Shown: positions 7,249 through 12,281 of the stretch, piece by piece | How the letters are laid out: the number at the start of each line of letters is the position of its first letter | How positions within the stretch are numbered: position 1 is the stretch's first letter | Assembly (NCBI GenBank): GCA_050743265.1 | Contig: JBOGEN010000053.1 | Location: forward strand, 1 to 12,281 | Direction: 5' to 3' | DNA length: 12,281 nucleotides | From: JBOGEN01 sp050743265 | GTDB lineage: Bacteria; Actinomycetota; Actinomycetes; JBOGEN01 | Notes under the pieces: model-generated | What the model saw: only the letters and a program-made list of their open reading frames with translations | Databases searched by the model: none | What the model was told of the DNA's origin: nothing | Position numbers and translations under genes: made by a program

Positions 7249-7598
7249 CTCGAGGCTTCGCCAGGCCCCCCGCGCCGCCACGACGCCCCGCCCCGGGGTC
7301 ACCGCGTCGGCCCGCCCGGCCCACCACGGCCCTCCTCGGCCACCTGGAGAGCCCCGGCGGGCCGCTGGTCTTCTCTCCTCCCGGCGTCGGTACGCTGGGT
7401 GGCAGTCGTGGTGACCTCGGCTGTCTCGACCGGCTGCTCGACGTGACCGCCCGCCGGCGGCTGCGTCCTTCGGGGGCCGCGTGAGCGGGCGGCCGGTTCT
7501 GGCCGCGTAGAGTCGACGGCTCGGAACGGCCGGCATGCCGATGGTGTTCCCCCTGGGTGACGTGAGGATCTTCGTGAGGACGGGCAAGGTGGTACGCG
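7249..7598. other. 350 bp non-coding region upstream of cysD
   Basis: No gene-like frame fills this gap. It holds a nine-base inverted repeat (CGGCCCGCC at 7308-7316 and GGCGGGCCG at 7356-7364) that could fold after the SDR gene. Further on is a dyad with a minus-10-like sequence (7489-7513), then a leader with a GGAAC/GTTCC repeat and a 26-codon upstream frame at 7535-7615. There is no T-tract that would make the first repeat a standard terminator. Confidence 0.5.
7489..7513 (+). promoter_or_regulatory. Possible cysD promoter with adjacent dyad
   Basis: TAGAGT at 7508-7513 fits the actinobacterial minus-10 pattern TAnnnT. Immediately upstream, 7489-7506 is a perfect dyad, GCGGCC-GGTTCT-GGCCGC, lying where minus-35 contacts or an operator would be. 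No good minus-35 hexamer is seen, so activator dependence is possible. The start point would be near 7520, giving a leader of about 80 bases. Confidence 0.35.
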
Positions 7599-8567
7599 GT
7601 GCAGGCGCGATCTGACGACGTCGCGGTCGAGACGGCCGAGGCCCTCGACACGGGGGCTGCCGGCGACTACCGGCTGAGCCAGCTCGACATCCTCGAGGCG
7701 GAGGCGATCCACTGCATCCGCGAGGTGGTGGCCGAGCTCGACCGCCCGGCCCTGCTCTTCAGCGGAGGCAAGGACTCCTGCGTCCTCCTCAAGCTGGCCG
7801 AGAAGGCCTTCTCCCCCCAGCGCATCCCGTTCCCCGTGATGCACGTCGACACGGGGCACAACTTCGACGAGGTGATCGAGTTCCGCGACAAGCGCGTCGC
7901 CGAGCTCGGTGTACGCCTCGTCGTGGCGAGCGTCCAGGAGTCGATCGACAAGGGTCGGGTCGTCGAGGAGACGGGACGCTGGGCGAGCCGCAACAAGCTC
8001 CAGACGGTCACCTTGCTCGACGCCGTCGAGGAGCACGGCTTCAACGCGCTGTTCGGCGGTGGTCGCCGTGACGAGGAGAAGGCGCGCGCCAAGGAGCGCT
8101 TCCTCTCCTTCCGCGACGAGTTCGGCCAGTGGGACCCGAAGAACCAGAAGCCCGAGCTGTGGAACCTCTACAACGGCCTGGTCAAGCGCGGTGAGAGCAT
8201 CCGCGCCTTCCCCCTGTCGAACTGGACCGAGCTCGACATCTGGCAGTACATCGCCCGCGAGGAGATCGAGCTCCCGAACATCTACTTCGCGCACGAGCGC
8301 GCGGTGTTCGACCGGGACGGCATCCTGCTCGGCGACTCGCCCCACGCCCACCGTGGCGACGACGAGGAGGTGTTCACCAAGACCGTCCGCTACCGCACGG
8401 TCGGGGACGCCTCCTGCACGGGCGCGGTCGTCTCCACGGCCAGCTCGTACGACGAGATCATCGCGGAGATCGCCGCGACCCGGGTCACCGAGCGCGGCGC
8501 CACCCGCGCGGACGACCGGGCCAGCGAGGCGGCGATGGAGGACCGGAAGCGAGAGGGCTACTTCTGA
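7599..8567 (+). CDS. cysD: Sulfate adenylyltransferase subunit 2 (CysD)
   Basis: The 322-residue protein is the catalytic small subunit of heterodimeric ATP sulfurylase, which makes adenylyl sulfate (APS) and pyrophosphate from ATP and sulfate in the cytosol. The PP-loop ATP motif FSGGKDS is at 54-60. Other CysD hallmarks are MHVDTGHNF, GGGRRDEEKARAKERFLSF, WDPKNQKPELWNLYN and the C-terminal KREGYF. It has about 20 more residues than the E. coli protein, mainly a poorly conserved N-terminal stretch. The GTG at 7599 has AAGGTGG about 7 bases upstream. The stop is two bases before the cysN ATG, so the pair is an operon. It could serve cysteine synthesis or supply PAPS for sulfation; no reductase or sulfotransferase is in view to decide. 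Confidence 0.96.
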   Translation: MQARSDDVAVETAEALDTGAAGDYRLSQLDILEAEAIHCIREVVAELDRPALLFSGGKDSCVLLKLAEKAFSPQRIPFPVMHVDTGHNFDEVIEFRDKRVAELGVRLVVASVQESIDKGRVVEETGRWASRNKLQTVTLLDAVEEHGFNALFGGGRRDEEKARAKERFLSFRDEFGQWDPKNQKPELWNLYNGLVKRGESIRAFPLSNWTELDIWQYIAREEIELPNIYFAHERAVFDRDGILLGDSPHAHRGDDEEVFTKTVRYRTVGDASCTGAVVSTASSYDEIIAEIAATRVTERGATRADDRASEAAMEDRKREGYF

Positions 8568-8569
8568 GC

Positions 8570-9841
8570 ATGAGCGTTCCCATGCACCTGGACATGCTGC
8601 GGTTCGCCACCGCCGGCTCGGTGGACGACGGCAAGAGCACGCTCATCGGCCGCCTGCTGTTCGACTCCAAGTCGATCTTCGAGGACCAGCTCGAGTCCGT
8701 CGAGCGGACCAGCCGTGACCGTGGCGACGACTACACCAACCTCGCGCTGCTCACCGACGGCCTGCGCTCGGAGCGCGAGCAGGGCATCACGATCGACGTG
8801 GCGTACCGGTACTTCGCCACCCCGCGGCGCAAGTTCATCATCGCCGACACGCCGGGGCACATCCAGTACACCCGCAACATGGTCACCGGCGCCTCGACCG
8901 CCGACCTGGCCATCGTGCTCGTGGACGCCCGCAAGGGCCTGATCGAGCAGAGCCGCAGGCACGCCTTCCTCGTGTCGCTGCTGCGCGTGCCGCACCTCGT
9001 GCTCGCGGTGAACAAGATGGACCTCGTCGACTACAGCGAGGAGGTCTACAACCAGGTTCACCAGGAGTTCACCTCGTTCGCGACCAAGCTCGCGGTCCCT
9101 GACCTCACGGTGATCCCGATGTCCGCGCTCAAGGGCGACAACGTCGTCACGCGGTCGACCGAGATGCCGTGGTACGACGGGCCGACGCTGCTGCACCACC
9201 TGGAGAGCGTCCACCACCAGAGCGACCGCAACCTCGTGGACGTCCGGTTCCCCGTGCAGTACGTGATCCGGCCGCAGCAGTCGAGCCACCCCGACTACCG
9301 CGGGTACGCGGGCCAGGTGTCCGGCGGGATCATGAAGCCGGGCGACGAGGTCGTGGCCATGCCCAGCGGCTTCCAGACCACGATCGCCGCGATCGACACC
9401 GCGGACGGCCCGGTCAAGGAGGCGTACGCGCCGATGTCGGTCACCGTCCGGCTGGCTGACGACCTCGACATCTCCCGCGGCGACATGATCGCCCGCCCGC
9501 ACAACCAGCCGGTCGCCACGCAGGACCTCGAGGGCATGATCTGCTGGATGGACGAGCGGATCGCGCTTCGGCCCGGCGCGCGCCTGCTGCTCAAGCACAC
9601 GACCCGCACGGTCAAGACCATGGTCAAGGAGCTGCACTACCAGCTCGACGTCAACACGCTGCACCGTGACGAGGATGCCGAGAGTCTCGGCCTGAACGAG
9701 ATCGGCCGCGTGCGCCTGCGCACGACCCAGCCGCTCTTCGTCGACCTGTACGGCCGCAACCGCATGACCGGCGGCTTCGTCCTCATCGACGAGGCCACGT
9801 ACCGGACGGTGGCGGCCGGCATGGTGGTGGGCACCGAGTAG
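8570..9841 (+). CDS. cysN: Sulfate adenylyltransferase subunit 1, GTPase (CysN)
   Basis: The 423-residue protein is the regulatory GTPase of ATP sulfurylase; GTP hydrolysis drives APS formation by CysD. G-motifs typical of the EF-Tu-related family are present: P-loop GSVDDGKST (16-24), T73 in GITIDVAYRYF (G2), DTPGH (93-97), NKMD (148-151) and an SAL-type G5. Beta-barrel domains follow to the C-terminus. The protein stops after these domains, so there is no fused APS kinase (CysC) as in NodQ-type proteins. The ATG at 8570 lies two bases after the cysD stop; a purine-rich GAGAGGG about 12 bases upstream may serve as ribosome binding site, though the ATG at 8582 is also possible. The Rossmann P-loop begins shortly after either start. 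Confidence 0.96.
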   Translation: MSVPMHLDMLRFATAGSVDDGKSTLIGRLLFDSKSIFEDQLESVERTSRDRGDDYTNLALLTDGLRSEREQGITIDVAYRYFATPRRKFIIADTPGHIQYTRNMVTGASTADLAIVLVDARKGLIEQSRRHAFLVSLLRVPHLVLAVNKMDLVDYSEEVYNQVHQEFTSFATKLAVPDLTVIPMSALKGDNVVTRSTEMPWYDGPTLLHHLESVHHQSDRNLVDVRFPVQYVIRPQQSSHPDYRGYAGQVSGGIMKPGDEVVAMPSGFQTTIAAIDTADGPVKEAYAPMSVTVRLADDLDISRGDMIARPHNQPVATQDLEGMICWMDERIALRPGARLLLKHTTRTVKTMVKELHYQLDVNTLHRDEDAESLGLNEIGRVRLRTTQPLFVDLYGRNRMTGGFVLIDEATYRTVAAGMVVGTE

Positions 9842-9897
9842 GCACCGACGAGGCCTCCTGCGGCTCGACGTGACCCCTCGGGTCCGGCCCCGCGTCC

Positions 9898-10398
9898 TCA
9901 CTCCGTCGGCGCCACCAGCCGTGCCCCGAGCGCTCGGGCTGCCACGACGGCTGCCGCAGTCGCCAGGATGACGTCCTCGAGCACGTACTGGGCCTCGATC
10001 GTCGGCAGGCCGTCGGGGAACAGCGTGCCGGCCATCAGCACGACGGGGCTGAGGATGCCGAGCAGCCAGCCGGCCATCGCGACCAGTCCCAGGCGGAGTG
10101 CCACGCCGGTGAGCAGGGTGAAGCCGATGAAGCACTCCAGGAGCGCCGTGGCGACCATCGCCGCCTGACCGGACACCACGCCGACGGTGAGCATCTCGGT
10201 GGTCGGTACGACGAGCGGCTCGGCGGGCGACTCGCCCGGGAAGAACTTGAGCAGCCCGAAGCCGACGATGACGAGGCCGAGGCTCACCCTGAGCCAGTCG
10301 ATGCTGTGCTGCGAAAGGAACCCGGCGAGGCGGGTCGGCCAGGACCGCTCGGGTGCCGGGGAGCGGCGCCGGGACGGGAGATGGATCTGGAGAGCCAT
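9898..10398 (-). CDS. DoxX-like four-helix membrane protein
   Basis: The 166-residue protein has four predicted membrane helices (about 34-53, 78-98, 100-123 and 138-157) after a basic, proline-rich cytosolic N-terminus. The layout and motifs such as FGLLKFFPGESPAE (47-60), LECFIGFTLLTG (87-98) and EAQYVLEDVILA (135-146) fit the DoxX/DoxD-related family. Members of that family have been linked to thiosulfate:quinone oxidoreductase and redox stress, but most have no known function. I chose the ATG at 10396-10398 because GGAGGA lies four bases upstream; the longer open frame to 10524 has no comparable site. It converges on cysN across 56 bp and is divergent from the SRPBCC-ArsR module. A link to sulfur metabolism through cysDN is only suggestive. 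Confidence 0.75.
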   Translation of the reverse strand: MALQIHLPSRRRSPAPERSWPTRLAGFLSQHSIDWLRVSLGLVIVGFGLLKFFPGESPAEPLVVPTTEMLTVGVVSGQAAMVATALLECFIGFTLLTGVALRLGLVAMAGWLLGILSPVVLMAGTLFPDGLPTIEAQYVLEDVILATAAAVVAARALGARLVAPTE

Positions 10399-10547
10399 GG
10401 GGTCCTCCGAGAGTGAGTGGCTGATCGGGGTCCGACTGCCCCTCACACTCCCGAGGCGACGGCGCGATGGGCGTCCGCCTGGCAGCGGCATCTCGGATAC
10501 GTCCTCCGGCGTACGGAACGCCACGGGGCGTACGACGCGTCCGTGGC
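10399..10547. other. Intergenic stretch upstream of DoxX-like gene
   Basis: This 149 bp holds the start region of the leftward DoxX-like gene. I find no convincing minus-10/minus-35 pair on the minus strand. Two CGTACG hexamers (10510-10515 and 10529-10534) are palindromic and 19 bases apart, but their meaning is unclear. Confidence 0.3.
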
Positions 10548-10576
10548 TTGACGCAACTAGATGGTTGCCCTACAGT
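10548..10576 (+). promoter_or_regulatory. Strong sigma70-type promoter for SRPBCC-ArsR module
   Basis: TTGACG at 10548-10553 and TACAGT at 10571-10576 are separated by exactly 17 bases, close to the housekeeping-sigma consensus. Transcription would begin near 10583, about 30 bases before the ATG at 10613. Two operator-like dyads overlap the spacer and the start point, so the promoter is very likely repressed by the downstream ArsR-type protein. Confidence 0.8.
10553..10568. promoter_or_regulatory. Operator O1, GCAAC-N6-GTTGC dyad
   Basis: A perfect five-base inverted repeat, GCAAC-TAGATG-GTTGC, lies in the spacer between minus-35 and minus-10 and shares one base with the minus-35. The same arms and spacing recur 25 bases downstream. 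Dimeric winged-helix repressors of the ArsR family bind such short dyads, usually their own promoter. Confidence 0.72.
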
Positions 10577-10577
10577 C

Positions 10578-10593
10578 GCAACTGTTCGGTTGC
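10578..10593. promoter_or_regulatory. Operator O2, GCAAC-N6-GTTGC dyad
   Basis: This is the second copy of the dyad, GCAAC-TGTTCG-GTTGC, spanning the predicted transcription start. Arms and six-base spacing match O1 exactly while only two central bases (the first T and last G) are shared. That is the pattern expected of a protein binding site rather than of a recent duplication. Confidence 0.72.
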
Positions 10594-10612
10594 TATTCGT
10601 CGAGAGGTCGTC

Positions 10613-11044
10613 ATGGGATTTCCTGATCGCATCGAGCGGACCGTGGAGGTCGCTCACCCCCCGGGCACGGTGTGGGCAGCGCTCACCACGGCCGAGGGTC
10701 TGGGCGCCTGGTTCGGCGACGAGGCGACGATCGACCTGCGTCCGGGTGGGTCGGCCCGCATGACGTGGACCGACGGGCCCACCGCCGACATGCGGATCGA
10801 ACGGGTCGAGGAGGCGTCGGTGTTCGCGTTCACCTGGCGTATCTACGGGCTGCCCGAGGACGATCCGCGCCGCACTTATGTCGAGTTCACGCTCGAACCC
10901 GTCGGCGCGGGCACGCGGCTGACCGTGGTCGAGTCCGGCTTCGCCCAGCTGCCAGACGACGCGCACCACACGGCGTACGGCGGCAACACCACGGGCTGGG
11001 CGAAGGAGCTCGGCGAGCTTGTCGACTATCTCGATGCCGCCTGA
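10613..11044 (+). CDS. SRPBCC / AHSA1-like START-fold protein
   Basis: The 143-residue protein belongs to the SRPBCC superfamily, AHSA1 (activator of Hsp90 ATPase) C-terminal-like branch, which forms a hydrophobic ligand cavity. Family features are the early HPPGTVWAALTTAEGLGAWFG (15-35), a PGGSARMTW strand (44-52), EFTLEPVGAGTRLTVVESGF (91-110) and a C-terminal amphipathic helix (about 125-141). The ATG has AGAGG about six bases upstream and lies about 30 bases after the predicted start of transcription. Its end overlaps the ArsR-type gene, and such pairs are common in actinobacteria and proteobacteria. The ligand is unknown; a small hydrophobic molecule sensed or sequestered together with the repressor is plausible. 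Confidence 0.85.
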   Translation: MGFPDRIERTVEVAHPPGTVWAALTTAEGLGAWFGDEATIDLRPGGSARMTWTDGPTADMRIERVEEASVFAFTWRIYGLPEDDPRRTYVEFTLEPVGAGTRLTVVESGFAQLPDDAHHTAYGGNTTGWAKELGELVDYLDAA

Positions 11045-11399
11045 CATCGAGGCGATCGCCGAACAGGTCTTCACCGCCCTGGCCGACCCGAGCAGGCGCG
11101 CCATCCTGGCCGCGCTGGCCTCAGGGGGTCCGGCCACGGCCACGGACCTGGCCGATCGGCTGCCGATCACGCGCCAGGCGATCGCCAAACACCTGGCCCG
11201 GCTGGCCGAGGCCGGCCTGGTGACGGCCGAACCGGGGGAGCGGCGCCGGGTGCGGTACCGGCTGCGCTCGGCGCCGATGCAGGTGGCGCAGCAGTTCCTG
11301 GCCGCGCTGGCCCGCGACTGGGACAGCCCGCTCGACGCGTTGACCGATCACCTCGACACGAGTGCACGACAAGAAACCGAAGGAGCGGACGAACGATGA
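11034..11399 (+). CDS. ArsR-family winged-helix transcriptional repressor
   Basis: The 121-residue protein is an ArsR/SmtB-fold DNA-binding repressor with an N-terminal helix, ALADPSRRAILAAL (15-28), and a helix-turn-helix TATDLADRLPITRQAIAKHL (35-54), followed by a wing (about 64-78). It contains no cysteine, so the classical cysteine-based metal site is absent and it is unlikely to be a metal sensor of that type. I chose the ATG at 11034, which overlaps the SRPBCC stop by 11 bp and gives a standard N-terminus. A TTG at 11019 (five codons longer) sits 10 bases after AAGGAG and cannot be excluded. The stop overlaps the next ATG as ATGA. It most likely binds the paired dyads at 10553-10593 and represses its own operon. 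Confidence 0.88.
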   Translation: MPPDIEAIAEQVFTALADPSRRAILAALASGGPATATDLADRLPITRQAIAKHLARLAEAGLVTAEPGERRRVRYRLRSAPMQVAQQFLAALARDWDSPLDALTDHLDTSARQETEGADER

Positions 11400-11918
11400 G
11401 GCATGAGTCGAAGAACGCCCCCACAACCGACGTACCGCTGCCTTCGGTGGTCGACCGGGCCACCTGGCAGGCCGAACGGGATGCGCTGCTGGTTCGGGAG
11501 AAGGCGCACACCCGCGAAGGTGACGCGATCGCGGCGGCACGTCGGCGGCTGCCGATGGAGCGTCCGCTACCGCGACTTCATGGGCTGGGACGTGCCTTGG
11601 TACTCGGCGCAAGACTCCGCCGACGCCCTGCTCGCCGGGCGTCGATTCGCCATGCTGGTGTGCTACCTGCGGCACGGCGACAGGGTGTTCGAGACCTACT
11701 AGACCAGCGGCCGCGGCTTCGAGGCGATGGCCCCCCGCTACGACCTGTTGGACATGACCGTATATGGCCGGCAGGAAACCTGGGAGGACTCGCCCGCCGG
11801 CTGGCCCCAAAGGTGGCGAATCAACGGCGAGCAGGTCCGCACCAACGGACGTCCCACCGCCCAGTGGTCCCGCCTGGAATCCGGACGCTCCGACGATCTA
11901 GGCACCGCCAGGCGCTGA
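11396..11918 (+). pseudogene. Broken DUF899 (thioredoxin-like) gene with deletion, frame change and stop
   Basis: The start ATG overlaps the ArsR stop (ATGA), with GAAGGAG about 10 bases upstream, so this was the third gene of the operon. Frame one encodes a normal DUF899 N-terminus, RATWQAERDALLVREKAHTR through ARRRLPM. Near 11555-11564 the homology jumps to another frame and to the C-terminal part of the family, RYRDFMGWDVPWYSAQ. This runs to a TAG at 11700-11702 where the family has tryptophan (ETY-W-TSGRG), and then continues in the same frame, MAPRYDLLDMTVYGRQETWE to a TGA at 11916-11918. Compared with the downstream copy, at least about 57 residues including the CxxC segment are missing. 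Three independent lesions make a functional product very unlikely. DUF899 proteins are thioredoxin-like with undefined function. Confidence 0.85.
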
Positions 11919-11986
11919 GCGGCGTCCAGCTCACACCCCTGACCTAACGCATGACTGTGGACCTGAACTGGAAGGTGGACATCACA

Positions 11987-12281
11987 ATGAAGACACCCCC
12001 GATCGTCTCGCCGCAAGAGTGGGAGGCTGCGCGCCAGCAACTGCTTGTGAAGGAGAAGGAGATGACCCGCGCCCGTGATGCGCTGGCCGCGGATCGCCGG
12101 CGGATGCCGTGGCTGGCCGTGGAGAAGGAGTATGAGTTCGACGGACCTAAGGGTAAGGCGAGTCTGCTTGACCTGTTCGAGGGTCGTCGTCAGCTGATCG
12201 TCTACCGCGCTTTCTTCGAGCCCGGCGTGTTCGGCTGGCCCGACCATGCTTGCCGCGGTTGTTCCCTGGTGGCCGATCAGG
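11987..12281 (+). CDS. DUF899 thioredoxin-like family protein, N-terminal part
   Basis: The 98 residues seen before the window edge match the DUF899 N-terminus: EEWEAARQQLL-type helix (here QEWEAARQQLL, 10-20), KEKEMTRARDALAADRRRMPW (22-42), the strand VEKEYEFDGPKGKASLLDLF (45-64), GRRQLIVYR (66-74), and HACRGCSLVADQ with C89 and C92 in a thioredoxin-like CxxC position. No lesion is seen. The ATG at 11987 has GGAAGGTGG about eight bases upstream; an in-frame ATG at 11951 would add 12 residues, but that segment contains the ribosome binding site. It begins 68 bp after the broken paralogue, which it resembles in the N-terminal region only moderately, so the two are not a recent exact duplication. 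Codons such as GGT, CGT and CTT are more frequent here than in regions upstream. The function is unknown; thiol chemistry is inferred from the CxxC. Confidence 0.85.
   Translation, partial: MKTPPIVSPQEWEAARQQLLVKEKEMTRARDALAADRRRMPWLAVEKEYEFDGPKGKASLLDLFEGRRQLIVYRAFFEPGVFGWPDHACRGCSLVADQ

Noticed and set aside
7308..7364. Nine-base inverted repeat after the SDR gene as a terminator
   Set aside because: The 39-base interior and lack of a T-tract make it an unconvincing intrinsic terminator in such GC-rich sequence; mentioned only in the intergenic description.
7443..7484. Short GTG frame encoding an Arg-rich 13-residue peptide upstream of cysD as a sulfur leader peptide
   Set aside because: It has no ribosome binding site, lies upstream of the likely promoter and does not match the actinobacterial leader-peptide patterns I know.
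9872..9884. GACCC-CTC-GGGTC hairpin after cysN as a terminator
   Set aside because: The stem is only five bases with no T-tract on either strand, so it is too weak to call between these convergent genes.
8558..11188. An 876-codon open frame on the minus strand
   Set aside because: It runs antisense to cysN and the SRPBCC gene and crosses the DoxX-like gene in a different frame, with no recognisable domain.

Overview
The window is high-GC DNA with frequent GTG starts, G/C-ending codons, and 1-4 bp overlaps or short gaps between co-directional genes. This suggests an actinobacterium; the genus cannot be read from the sequence. There are no rRNA or tRNA genes, CRISPR arrays or insertion sequences that I can see.

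Region A (1-7248) is a nucleotide-sugar modification locus around a 203 bp divergent intergenic region (5996-6198). Seven genes run leftward as a probable operon: a zinc-binding NDP-sugar C-methyltransferase, a sugar-1-phosphate cytidylyltransferase-like enzyme, a PIG-L deacetylase, an RmlC-like epimerase, a class III aminotransferase of the glutamate-1-semialdehyde aminomutase fold, a phytanoyl-CoA-type Fe(II)/2-oxoglutarate dioxygenase, and an unidentified gene cut by the window edge. An extended SDR sugar epimerase/dehydratase runs rightward. Together they look like a pathway that activates a sugar phosphate, oxidises or epimerises it, C-methylates it and adjusts a nitrogen substituent, perhaps with a late hydroxylation. 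No 4,6-dehydratase, standard DegT-type aminotransferase or unmistakable glycosyltransferase is present, so the product is unknown. This is the best candidate here for an undescribed pathway.

Region B (7249-9841) has a 350 bp non-coding stretch followed by cysD-cysN, the two subunits of ATP sulfurylase, which make adenylyl sulfate for assimilation or sulfation. CysN is not fused to the APS kinase CysC. A leftward DoxX-like membrane protein gene (9898-10398) converges on cysN.

Region C (10399-12281) is a small regulated module: a strong promoter (TTGACG-N17-TACAGT) carrying two identical-arm operators (GCAAC-N6-GTTGC), then an SRPBCC/AHSA1 protein, an overlapping cysteine-free ArsR-type repressor, a DUF899 gene broken by internal deletion, frame change and a stop codon, and a second DUF899 gene that is intact as far as the window edge. 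The operators are probably the repressor's autoregulatory sites. Codon choice in the distal DUF899 copy is less strictly G/C-ending than in Regions A and B, hinting at a separate origin.
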